Shown: one piece after another, positions 9,785 through 20,376 of the stretch | Position numbering within the stretch: position 1 is the stretch's first letter | Layout: the number at the start of each line of letters is the position of its first letter | DNA from: Tilletiaria anomala UBC 951 | Lineage: Eukaryota > Basidiomycota > Exobasidiomycetes > Georgefischeriales > Tilletiariaceae | Assembly (NCBI RefSeq): GCF_000711695.1 | Contig: NW_013546847.1 | Location: 1 to 22,055 of the forward strand | Direction: 5' to 3' | Length of the DNA: 22,055 nucleotides | Made by a program: the position numbers and the translations under genes | The notes under the pieces: generated by a model | The model's input: the letters and a program-made list of their open reading frames with translations, nothing else | Told to the model about the DNA's origin: nothing | The model's database searches: none

Positions 9785-10216
9785 GGCGAAGAGAAAAACG
9801 AGCCAGGTCCGGCGCCTTCCTTCGTTACAGCTCGACTACTTAGGACGATCTATACCCTGTGGAAAAGCTGGTGGGTAACTTGATAAATGTGAAGGCTCAC
9901 AGAGAGTGTTGGACATACGCGTCTCAAATCGAGCTTTTCTGTAGGCGATGCGTGACAGGCGCGCTTTTGTCACGCACCAGACGCGCCGCCCCTCCCCCCC
10001 CACCAGGAGGCCTTTAACGAGTAAAGATGAGAGCAGACAAAGACCAGAGGGCGACGTGCCTTGGCTTTTGCTCACACCCACGGCGAACTGACGCGACTGA
10101 CGTCTTTTGCATTTATCATCGCAACCTCGGTGTTTCTAGCCCGGCCTTGTTTTTGGGCTCTCGAGAGCTGGTGTCAGCTTTCGAGTGTCCATCGACAACG
10201 AGCAGGCGTACTCGTC
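9785..10216. promoter_or_regulatory. Divergent promoter region, RFC and remodeller genes
   Basis: This 432-bp spacer separates two head-to-head start codons. It holds ACGCGT at 9917-9922 (the MluI cell-cycle box bound by MBF in yeasts), 133 bp upstream of the RFC ATG. Two more ACGCG cores lie at 9981-9985 and 10091-10095, and a CRE-like TGACGTC at 10098-10104. MCB boxes are known in front of DNA-replication genes in ascomycete yeasts; their use here is inferred from position alone. A C-rich run lies near 9990-10001. Confidence 0.5.
9917..9922. promoter_or_regulatory. MCB-type box ACGCGT
   Basis: A palindromic six-base match to the MBF site at a typical distance from the start codon of a replication gene. 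A hexamer occurs by chance often in GC-rich DNA, so it is the cluster with two further ACGCG cores that gives it weight. Confidence 0.4.
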
Positions 10217-13200
10217 ATGTCGCGAAGGCAGTCGTGCGAGGGAACCAAGGCGTCGCGGGTGAACCGCGCAGCCGGGAGCGACAACGACGACATGCTCAGC
10301 GCCTCATGTTCCTCGGCTAACGCTCCCCTAGGAGCAAGAGGCAGAGGGCACTTTGGCGCGGGCGAGAAGCGCAAGAAACGCTTGTCCGAGGATCAATCGA
10401 ATCAGCGCAAGAAGCGCATCGTTGAATCGTATTCCGGGGGTGACAACGATAGTGATACCCCAGTCATTGGCAGGGGACGCTCTAGAAACGTCAAGGGCAA
10501 AATCAGGGCACAGGCTGGGCAAGTGGACAGCAGTCAAGAAGAGGCTGATGAGCTAGAGCCAGGTCTGTCGGAAGATGCTTCGATGGCACATCGGCAGCGT
10601 GAAAACGAAAAGGCGAAGAAGCTGCGCCTCATCGATGATCACTGGCCAGTGTGAGTCCCAGCATTTTGGACCCAGACTCTCATCTCAGCGAGACCCCTGT
10701 AGTGACGGCGAGGCTACTTGGGCAACATGTACACAGCTGCTCAAAATGCAATGTCGCTCCCACTCTTAAAGAACTTCGAAAGATCAACAAGATTAAATCA
10801 CCCAAGAAGAAGCGAAAAAGCAGAGGTGGCGATGCATCCGTTTGGTACGGTACAGACCGCCTCAAACGACCCGCCGACGGCTATGCCGAGACCTCTACGG
10901 ATGACGACAAGTCTTCCAAAGCGGAGATGAGGGCAGACATTGAGCGAAAAGGAGGCTGGCTACGATGCACCGACTGCACCGCACCGCTCCACTGGGACTG
11001 TCTACAAGGAAGGCGCAAGAAGACCATCCTGGCAGATCTCAACGCCAATCTCCCAACCGGGTTCAAGCCAGTCAGGGAGATCGCGAGCAATGTCGAGCGA
11101 GAAGATATTCCCTGTGAATCCTGTTACACCAAGCCCGCCATGTGCTACATGTGTGGCCTTGACACTGTCGGTAGGACAGAGGAGGAGGCGATGGAAAGAT
11201 GGGGTCAAGAGGACGAGGACAATGTTTCTGCACTGGGAGACTATGCGAGACCCGTCTTCAGGTGTCTCCGATGCTTGAGAACGGCGCACTACGAATGCCT
11301 GGTGGAAGGCGAAGAGGACGAGCATGGAGCAGCATACAAGGTGCAACATAAATACGGCTGGCAATGCTTGGACTGTCACAAATGGGCGGCAGTCGACGAG
11401 ATCATCGCTTGGCGCTACGTGCTGGGGGAGAGCCGGACGGAACGAAGCAGTGGCAGTCTGTGGAGCAGAGCGGTGTCTCTGAAAGGTAAGGAGGCTAAAG
11501 GTGAGCAAGATGAGGAGCTCGGCGACTTGGGTCGAAGGGAGTATTTGGTCAAGTTTGAGCGACAGTCCTTCCGCAAGCTCGCTTGGGTGCCGCATGCGTG
11601 GCTGTCTTGCACCAGTCTGAAGCTCAAGCATTTTCTGCAACATGGCACTCGGCTCGAGCTGGAGCCTTTGGAAGACAATCGTCAACGCGTGCAGCTGACT
11701 ACTCAGGCCATCAAGGACGCGAACGCGATGGACGAGGCGGCTATTCTGAAGCAAACAATGAATGCGGCGGAAGAGGAGGCAGACGTCCTCCTCATGCTCC
11801 GCGGTCCACCAGCAGAGGATGTGCATGCTGTAGAGCGCATCCCTAAAGCGTGGCTCTTACCAGAGCGGATGCTGGACGTATATTTCCACCCGTCCATCTT
11901 GGAAGGCAGTGAGGAGACAGAAGCGGCGGTCAGGAACACCGAATTCAAAAAGAAGAAAAAGCTCCTCAAAGGCGATGGTGGCGCGCCTCCGATTGACATC
12001 ACCGGCCTCATCTACATCGACGAATTGGAGGGCACTGTTCACACTATCCCTACCAGTGCGGCACAGTCTTTCGAGCACATCTCTCATGCGCTCATCAAGT
12101 GGGGTGACCAAGGGTACGAAAAATGCACCTGGCAGGACTTATCCGATATGCAGCAAGAAGACAAGGAATTCAAGATGGCGTGCGTACGATCTTTCGAGCG
12201 CTACCTGAACGGTCGTGACGTCCTCGTACGAAAACCCACTGCGCAGGATGAAATCAAGCGTGAGCAAAGGACTCAGGCGCCTTTCACTCCGATTAAGTCA
12301 CAGCCAAGGTGGCTGGAAGGCGGAAGACTGCTGGATTTTCAGATGGAGGGCCTGAATTGGCTGCGGTACGGCTGGCACCACCAGCAACCGGGCATCCTGG
12401 CTGATGAGATGGGTCTTGGCAAGACCGTCCAGATCATATCATTCATCGGGTCGCTATACTATCGCGAAGAGCTTAGCCCTTTTCTTATCGTCGTTCCGAA
12501 CAGCACGCTGCCCAACTGGGTCAGAGAGTTCGAGAAATGGCTGCCCGCACTGCAAGTCGTGCCATACTACGGCGGCGAGGAGTGTCGGAAGGTCATCGAA
12601 CGATACGAGCTGTTTCACAGCAGCCCGCCACCTGCAGAGTACCAACCGCTGAAGGCAGATGTTGTCATTGTGGGCGACACCACTATGCGGAGTGATCCTG
12701 GGCCCATTCATAAAGTCCATAGCTGGGAGGTGCTGGTTGTCGACGAAGGGCACAACCTCAAGAGCGGATCCAGCAATCAACTGCACAAGCGCCTCAGCAC
12801 CCTTGACACACATCATCGACTTTTGTTGACGGGGACGCCGTTGAACAACAACGTTGGCGAGCTCTTCAATCTGCTCAGATTTTTATCCTCAGACAAGTGG
12901 CAGGATATTGAGGAGCTCAAGGCCAAATACGAAGTTCTTACTCCTGAGCTTATCGAGGAGCTGCAGCCGCGTCTAAAGCCATTCTTCCTCCGACGAGTCA
13001 AGTCAGAGGTGTTGTCACTGCCTTCAAAGATGGAGTTGATCGTGCGCACGTCGCTGAGACCGCTTCAAAAGAAGATATACAAGTCAATCCTCGAAGGCAA
13101 CGTCAAGGACATCCACGCACTCACAGCAGCCGCACAAACTGCACCAGGAAAAAAGAGAAAGAAGGTTACGCCTGGCATTCTGAACATTCTGATGCAGCTT

Positions 13201-16200
13201 CGCAAGTGTTGCCAACATGCGTGAGTCTTAACGATTGAGTTTATCTGGAGCATTACAGCTGATGCATGTCCATTGATTCATCCCTCTTCAGATATCTGAT
13301 CAATCCGCAGCTTGCCGACCTGGACGACCGATACCTCAGCAGGAAGCAGAAGCTGAGCAGATTGATTGATGCTAGCGGGAAGCTCGCTTTTCTAAAGGTA
13401 AGCCCGCACGCTTTCGCGAGATCATCTTTTCTAACCACATTGACTTGGGATGCTGCCAGCTTCTTCTGCCAAAGCTGAAGGCGCGTGGCCATCGCGTTCT
13501 GCTTTTCAGTCAGTTTGTTATCAATCTCGAGCTTGTCGAGGACTTTATCGTCGAGATGGGCTATCGATATCTGCGCTTGGATGGTGTTACGGGCCTGAAG
13601 CACAGGCAAAAGGGTATCGATGCCTTCAACGCGCCGGATTCGCCGTACTTCATCTACTTGCTTTCGACCAGAGCCGGCGGCGTGGGCATCAACCTGACAA
13701 GCGCAGACACAGTTATCGTAAGTCACTCGGCCAGCCAAAGGTGATGCTGCCAGCCTGCCATCCTGACCCTTGCGCCCCATCTGCAGATATTTGATCCTGA
13801 TTTCAACCCACATGTGGATCTGCAAGCGATCGCGCGTGCCCATCGCATTGGACAGATGAAGGTCAGTTTTTGGGCATTCATTCACCGCGGCCTCAATGCT
13901 GATTCGACCGCTCGATTGGCAGAACGTCCTCTGCCTTACGCTGGTGTCCAAGGCGACGGTGGAAGAAAAGATCGTCGAAAACGCCAAGCTAAAACTGCTT
14001 TTGGATCACCTGGTCGTGCAGAATTTGGAGAACGAGGAGAGCAGACCAGACGTGTTGGAATCGACTCTCAAGTTCGGTGCGCAAGCACTTTTCGAGGAGA
14101 ACGGCGTCGAGGAAAATGACAAGGATATCAAGTTCAGCGACGAGGACATTGAAGCCATCCTTTGTCGTCGTCAAGGGGAGGAAGGGCCCAAGAACATCGC
14201 CACGGCAAGTCAGAGCAAGGATACGCTGGGCAGCAATTTTTTTTTCGCTCGCATGTGGGAACAAGAGGAGTCGCCAGAGGGGCTTGCTGCCGATAAGCAC
14301 ACGCACGGGGAAGATGAAAGCTTTTGGGCAAATCTGTTGCAGCAGCAGAGTGAGGAATCGGCGAAGTTGAATTTAGAAAAACAGGCTCAGTTGTTGGGTC
14401 CGCGAAAGCGCAATCAACTTTTCGTGAGTGACTCTCGTGGTGACGTGACAGATACAGAGCTGACTCTCGGGGAATCCTTAGGCAAACCTCAACGAGAATC
14501 TAGTATTAAGGGCTCGGACATCGGGCGACGATTCCAGCGAAAGCATGGCGATGCGCAAGAAGTCGGCCAAGAATGGTAGGGATGAACAGGAGTTCGTCCC
14601 GCGAGACTCTCCATTCGACAAGGAAGGCGAGCCAACTACCACGAACGGTGCTCAAGGCAGAGCGCAGATGCCTGCCTCCCCTCAGTCAACAAAGGCAGCC
14701 GCTTCTCTTTCTGCAATAGCTGCTCAACGTACGTTAAAGCCGTCGGGTCCAAATTCGTCGTCCAATGACTCAAGTGCGGGCGCGTCAAAGTCTGCACCTC
14801 CTCGACCGCCCGTGAGGCCGGCCTCTACGACAAGCGCTGCCTATGCAGAAGCTCCGACTTCTCTCGCCGTTGCAGGGACGCCGGCGATGCGAGAAAGGCT
14901 GAGGAATAACGTCAAAGACGATGGAATCTCGACGTGGCCGCCTCAAATCCTCCGGGTTGGTTTGTTAATGGGAATGAGCAAAGAGCGACTTGAAAAGCTT
15001 CAAGGCTGGGCGCAAAACGGTGTTGCCCTTCCGCCTGTTGTCCCGTACAAAGAACGACCGTCTCTGACGGTGCCGCAGCTGAAGTATTTTGCGGCACATA
15101 TGAGCTTCCCAGAAGCTGCCCTATCACAAATCTTCGGAGTCGTGCAGGAACATCAGCTGCCACTGCATCTGCGCAACTTGCCCAATTTTGGCCTAGATCA
15201 GCTCGATTTGCAACTGATCTCTAACCACGCATGGGGCGTCGCATATCATGCTTTCATCCGAAGCGTAGAAGCGTACCGAGCGTCAAACTTGCAATCACAG
15301 GCTCTAAACGAAGCCCAAGCTGTAAGCCCAATTCAAGCCCAAGCTCAAGTCCTAGCACATGTAGCAAGTCAAACACGTCCGAGACCACCAGCACCGCCGC
15401 GACAAACTATCGTGTCCAGCCAGGCCGCTTCTGGAAAGGCACAGGATCCGCAGACGCTGTTGCGGACGGCACCGAGATCAACCCCAAGGCTGCATTCAGG
15501 GCCATCCCCACACTCGTCCACAGCACAGCGCGCATCACTGTCGCCAACAGTGACAAGTGCAGCAGCAGTGACCACAACTTCGCCGGCCACGCCCACGCCA
15601 GAAGCCGCTGAAGCAGTAGTTGAGGCACCGATCCTGTCGATCCATCTTAGTCCCCTCAACCTCTTGCGGTGGAAGGCGGGAATTGACATTTTGAACATTC
15701 CTCGGCTTACCCGTGCTGCGGAGGTGGCGATTCAAGAGCAGAGTCCCCAAAGAAGGGCGAGTATGATTGCCAAGATTGAAGAGAGTATACAAGCCTTGAC
15801 AAAGCCCAGCACGATGTCGAGAGGCGGTCTGACGATCAATGGCGCTGTAGGGTTTCCGAAGACTGCTTCCACGAGTTTTCCTGAGGCCGAATTGACGCCT
15901 TTGGGCGTGTCGGACAGTTCCCGCTTGAGTCCTCAAACCCCCCATAGGGGTGTTCAAGGCTTCAATGCAGCTCCAGCGAATCCGTCCCCATTGGTATCGG
16001 CCTCGCCACAGGCAATATCTGCTGTTGCCTTGGGAAAATTGAATGGGCACAGCACCAGCGTGGGCACTCGGCCACCGAATGCTGGCCTTCGGCACAAACC
16101 CAGACTCAACGTAAGCGTGGCCGATCTCGTGAATAGACCCAACCAAGGCGCGCGTCCGCCGCCTATTTCCTATACGATCCAACGGCAACAGCAGCAGCAT

Positions 16201-16425
16201 CATCTGCCCGTTTTGACCAATCAGCCACAGCCACGGCTCCTTTACGCGAGTGACTCGCCCGACTTCATGAGAGCAGCACCTCGGCCGGCGCCAGGGCCAG
16301 CGCGGTCGGCAGGCTGTGCGCCACCTTCGCCTCAGGACCAGGTACAGGTGGCATGTGATCAGATGAAGCAGAATGGCTATGTATTACAGCCGGGGCCCGT
16401 CCCGCCCGGTGGAAATCAGATATGA
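10217..16425 (+). CDS. mit1: CHD3/Mi-2-type chromatin remodeller, Mit1-like (1,949 aa, 7 exons)
   Basis: A nuclear SNF2-family ATPase that slides nucleosomes; the fission-yeast relative Mit1 works in the SHREC silencing complex. Exons: 10217-10650, 10689-13220, 13292-13397, 13460-13717, 13787-13861, 13923-14423 and 14482-16425. Residues 1-144 are basic/acidic with NLS-like KRKKR. Two complete C4HC3 PHD fingers follow: C162/165, C238/241, H246, C249, C287/290, then C297/300, C337/340, H345, C348, C371/374. Two chromodomain-like segments lie at about 428-470 (REYLVKFERQSFRKLAWVP) and 585-632. The ATPase has DEMGLGKT (717-724), DEGH (830-833) and QAIARAHRIGQ (1123-1133). The last exon (from residue 1303) adds 647 residues, mostly low-complexity, with a helical block near 14930-15300. 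The first intron would be only 38 nt, so the exon 1 join and the N-terminus are the least certain part. The start is the first ATG opening a charged nuclear-type N-terminus. Confidence 0.88.
14424..14481 (+). other. Last intron of the remodeller gene (58 nt)
   Basis: It has a consensus GTGAGT donor, a CTGAC branch site about 20 nt before the acceptor, and TTAG at the end. Splicing keeps phase 0 and joins the SNF2 exon to the 648-codon frame that follows. If retained, the protein would stop at 14579 and the downstream frame would be orphaned. Confidence 0.75.
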
Positions 16426-16508
16426 AGAATTCATGTTCTGGTTCCGCACTCGTCTTGTAACTCCTCCTCACTGGTGTTGCTACTGCCATTCCTTCTGCAC
16501 TACAAAGA
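16426..16508. other. Compact convergent spacer (83 bp)
   Basis: Only 83 bp separate the TGA of the plus-strand remodeller from the stop of the minus-strand Ies1 gene. Both 3' untranslated regions must fit here or run into the opposite gene, giving overlapping antisense transcript ends. Confidence 0.6.
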
Positions 16509-19156
16509 TTACTGTGCAGCCCTGTCATTGTCTCCTTCAACGAAGGAAGTGACGACGCGGCTATTCCGTATGCAGTGGAGCATGCGCGCGAGTTCCAACT
16601 TAGGCTTGACCCTGTCGTCCTTTGCCTCGTAGTCGGCCTGCTCCTCGTTGTCCGAATTGTAGCTCGCATCGCCGATGCCCTGTGCGGCGCGCTCGAGGAT
16701 GCGCCGCCAGGCCTGCCGCGACATGGAGTCGCGGCCAGGCAGCGCGAGGGAGGGGCTGAGCAGTGGCTTGTGCCACAGCTTCTCGAGGATATCCTCGGTG
16801 GAAGGGGCGATGGAGGAGGAGCGTGTATCGTCGTGGTCGTCTTCGTCATCTTCTTCGTCGTCCTTATCTGCGCCGCGCGATTCTCGCGCCAGTGTCGCTG
16901 TCGCTACCGCTTTGCCCTTGTCCTTCTTCGAGTGAAGCGTCACTTTGAAGGACGTCGACTTGGATGGCGTATCGACCTCCTCCTTTGAAATGGCGGCCGC
17001 AGCAGCGGATGAATTGGCAGCAGCCTGCGCCCTCATCCTCTTCTTCAAGCTCGCAGCCGCCGCACCGCCACTGCCGCTAGCACCACCGGTGGAAAGTCGC
17101 TTCAGCTTGCCCTTGTTTCCGATGGCACCTGGCGCGGGCGAACCCGATGCACCGCGCTCTGCCCTGCCCGCCGTTGCCGCGGCGGCGGCGAGCGCCTCGC
17201 TCGGCGCAGACGAGCTGCCGTCCTCGCCAGCATCGCCAGCGGCGAGCCCGGATGTCTCTTCAACGATCTTGTTGACAAATTCCGTGCGCTGCCTCTGCAT
17301 CGCCTCGCCGAACTCAAGCTCTTCGGGCGTGTCGACATTCTCCTGCGCGATCGCCTCGGGCGCGACAACGTCCACGCGCGGGGCGCGGATACGAAACAGC
17401 AGGTTCGTCGTCGTGGCGACGGCTGCAACGTCCTTGCCTTCACCTTTTCCCTCTGCTGTTGCTTCTCCTTCCGCCTCCGCCAGCTGCCTGGCCTCCTCAT
17501 ATGCCGCGTCGTCTTTGAACATTTCCGCCTTGAGCGGTGCTGGCACGCCTCGCCACCGCCCGTGTTTGTGCATCTCGTCCTGCTCAGCGGGTGCCAGCAA
17601 GCCCCAGACTTTGCGCGCGATCTCGACGCTTCGGAGCGAGTGCTCATCGGCAAATGGATTGCAAGCCGCGCTGCCGCTGTGCACACTGCCGTCGCTGCCG
17701 CCGGGCGGCAACGCAGCACCGCCTTCGAGGTAGTGCCATGTGAGCCATAGGAAAGCACGTGTGCGCTGACCCGATGGGATGGGTGCGTCGGGGTCGGGGA
17801 AGAGGAGAGCCCAGCCGTCAACAGGCGGGGAGAAGTGCAGCTGTGCAACCTCCTCCGCGTGCGTGCAGAGCAGGAAGACAAGGCTGATGATACTTGTGGG
17901 TGGGTGCAGCCTCTGCTTGACGAAGCGCTCGGCAACCAGCTCGTCTAACGTAGCCGGGGCCTCCTGCAGGCCGGCTGCCTGTGCCGCACGCGCGGCAGCG
18001 ATCGTTGCGGCGCTTGGCGGGGGCCCGCCGCTGGTCGCGCCGGGCTTCTCATTGGCAAGTTGCTGGGACTTGAGCAACGCCTTGAGGCGCGGCGAGTCCT
18101 GCAGGCTGCGCCGCGTCGTCTCGGTTGTCTGGATCGACGGGATGGCGTGGTAGGAGCGGAGCATCGTCTTCATCTCCGGGTAAAATGCCAGCGTCGTGTT
18201 CATGCGCCCGACGTTGAGCAAGAAACAGACCTTCGCCAGCGCTTCGGCGTAGATCGGATCGTTGAGGAGATTCGCCCGAACGCTCTTCGTGCACTTGCTC
18301 GATGTGACGAGACTCTCGAGATATAGCTCTTTGAAAGTCAGCTTCTCGGCACCATTCTGTGGCCATTCTTCTTCGTCCGGGGCATTTGCGGCCGGATGTG
18401 GTTCTGCTGCTTGTCCTGACACTGGCGCGGGTGCACCATCCTCTGCTGCCAGCTGGGCTTCTTGTGCCGCCTTGGCGCGCTCCAACGCTTTCTTTTTGCT
18501 GGCTTTATACCTCTCCAAGCGGTCCTTCCACGCCGCATACTCTTCGGGTGTCTCATCCGAGCGGCGCGTCGTGCCTTCCGCCTGGCCCTCGGGGAAGGCA
18601 GGCGCACAGATCACGTCCGGCGGCCCCTTGGCGAACTTATCGCTGCCGGCTCCGCCCTCGGCGCGGATGCCGGGGCGTGGGTTGGTAAAGCAGCGCGTCG
18701 TGTCGCCGAAGAGGTGTGCGAGAAGGTTGTGCTGCAGGTCGTTACGCAGGATCGGATCGCCATCAGCGAGCTTGACGGCTTGTGCCCGAGCGCTGCCATG
18801 CGGTCTGGAGGGAGGGAAGGTGGGAAAGTGAAGTCAGAGCGCGGCGAAACAACAGTGTATGGTGAGGACGGAGGGTAAGGTTCTTTAGTTGCTCACGGCT
18901 TGACGGGGCTTGTATCGCCTTGGCCGGCCGCTGCCTGAGCTTCTTCGGCTGCTGCTGATACTACTCTGATGTCTGCCCCAGATGGCTGCTCTCCTTGCGC
19001 TGCCGCTGGCTGGTCCGCCTCGGTCGTGCTCCCATCGGCCATCGACACGTCCGCGACAGCAGCGTCGCTGTGCGGCATTGGTGCCTCAGTGATGCTGCTA
19101 TCCGCTGGCGCAGGGGGCGGCTCGCGGTCCATGTCCATGGCCTCGCCGTCCATCAT
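16509..19156 (-). CDS. IES1: INO80 chromatin-remodelling complex subunit Ies1
   Basis: A fungal accessory subunit of the nuclear INO80 remodeller. Two exons, 19156-18897 and 18804-16509, joined across a 92-nt intron (GTGAGC...CCTCCAG), give 851 aa. Residues 1-86 are acidic and Ala/Pro-rich. The conserved core begins right after the intron with LADGDPILRNDLQHNLLAHL (99-118) and FGDTTRCFTNP. It continues with KLTFKELYLESLVTSSKCTK (241-260), LLNVGRMNTTLAFYPEMKTM, then LHPPTSIISLVFLLCTHAEE, RTRAFLWLTWHYLEGG and CNPFADEHS. These blocks match what I recall of fungal Ies1. The second half (about 540-850) is poly-Ala, Lys-rich and Asp/Glu-rich, probably disordered, ending in a short helical block. 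Splicing is well supported because the first core block lies upstream of any ATG in exon 2's frame. Two ATGs (19154-19156, 19151-19153) are adjacent; the first is taken. Confidence 0.88.
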
Positions 19157-19529
19157 GGCGTGGGGAAACGGGTCGAATGCGCGCTGGTGGTGATGGTGGT
19201 GCGTTCATTCGCCGCCGTTGTCCGGCTTGCCAGCACGATGGCACATGCATGGGGCGTGGCGGAGAAGGGCGTGGGGACGAGGTGTACAGAACTGTCGCTG
19301 GAATGCGCGTATGGCATTCAAAAAGCAAGGGCAACCATGGAGAGCATCCATACATGTACACCACTAACTGTGTTTCGTTCGGTACATGAGTCGGCCGAGA
19401 TGGGATTTTTCAATGGGAAGCGACTGCGCGCTTGCAATTTAACCCTAATCTGCGGGACAATGGAGCGGGTGACGCTCTTTCGGAAGCGGAACCAACAACT
19501 TTCTAGGCAGGTGGGCTTTTTTGCTTGCC

Positions 19530-19547
19530 GGGGGGGGGGAAGGGGGG
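19530..19547 (+). repeat. G-run with quadruplex potential
   Basis: Ten G, two A, six G on the plus strand. A single strand could supply the four G-triplets needed for a G-quadruplex. It lies about 370 bp upstream of the Ies1 start on the opposite strand. Confidence 0.5.
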
Positions 19548-20117
19548 TCTTCTTCGCACACGAACGCAAGGCAGTACGGCACGCGCGCGGCAGGGGTGCA
19601 CTGGCGGCTGCCTCCCAGCCCCAGCTCGCGCATACATAGAATGTCCCTGGTGATGGTGATTGATGTGCGGGGAGGAGTAACGCGACGTGCGTTGGCAGCT
19701 CATGCAACGAGAGGGAGAGAAGCGGAAGAAGTAGGAAGGCATGTATCCGGGCTGTGAGCGCTGGGCGCTGCTGGCAGAGAGAAGAAAACGCTGAGAGGCG
19801 GAGCATCGCTGAAGGGTTACACGCTTCTCCATCCCACACAACAACCGCCAGCGAAAAGCGCCACCGCACCGCACCGCAGCCATGAAAAGTATGGGATGTA
19901 TGGGTCAGCAGCACACCCAGGCAAACGTGAACGGAAGCACACCACACCGCGGCACACCCTCCTCCCCATCCGCCCGCCCGCGCCCGTCCCCCCCTTCCAG
20001 CCCTTTACTCTCCCCGTCAGGTATTATCGCGGCAGCAGCAGCATCAGCATTAGCATCAGAATCATCATAGAGCAGTGCCCTGATCAACGTCCATACATCG
20101 CACCAGTGGCAAAAGCA

Positions 20118-20170
20118 CGTGTGTGTGCGTGGGTGTGTGAGAGAGTGTTTGTGTGCGTGTGTGCGAGTGG
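20118..20170 (+). repeat. GT-rich simple repeat
   Basis: An imperfect GTGTGT/GCGTGT tract of about 50 bp, interrupted by GAGAGAG. Such tracts are common in fungal leaders and promoters and can form Z-DNA; no function is shown. Confidence 0.6.
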
Positions 20171-20376
20171 CAGGGCGTGCCACAGCTGAGAGCGAGCACC
20201 GAGCAGCCAGCCAGTTCCCGGGGTTTTGTATAGGACTCGAGGCCCACTTGCACAGAACAGGCTCGCCACGTCTCCGTCTCTGCTCATCACCAGGCCCTAG
20301 CCAGCGCAGCAGGCAGGCAGGCTATACTATAGCCCCTGCTGACTGCTGGACAATTCCCCCGACCTACGCGGGCAGA

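Larger units (their letters stand above)
19157..20376. promoter_or_regulatory. 1.2-kb divergent spacer between Ies1 and the INO80-like gene
   Basis: No coding frame with protein character was found. It holds a G10-AA-G6 run at 19530-19547, C-rich tracts near 19960-20000, a GCAGCAGCAGCATCAGCA-like trinucleotide stretch at about 20033-20069, and a GT-rich repeat at about 20118-20170. It must contain both promoters and probably long 5' untranslated leaders. No specific factor site is claimed. Confidence 0.5.

Noticed and set aside
11002-11826. 274-aa minus-strand ORF inside the remodeller
   Set aside because: Antisense to the PHD and chromodomain exon, where the plus frame carries complete zinc-ligand sets.
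13896-14579. Ending the remodeller at the TAG at 14577-14579, with a separate gene starting at 14545
   Set aside because: A consensus 58-nt intron (14424-14481, with branch site) joins the two frames in phase, and a gene starting inside the end of another with no promoter is less likely. It remains the main alternative.
16945-17733. 262-aa plus-strand Ala/Ser-rich ORF
   Set aside because: Complement of the low-complexity Ies1 coding sequence; the composition explains its openness.
18611-18799. 62-aa minus-strand ORF as the start of the Ies1 gene
   Set aside because: It is out of frame. The correct frame gives the conserved LADGDP...FTNP block and needs the upstream exon at 18897-19156.
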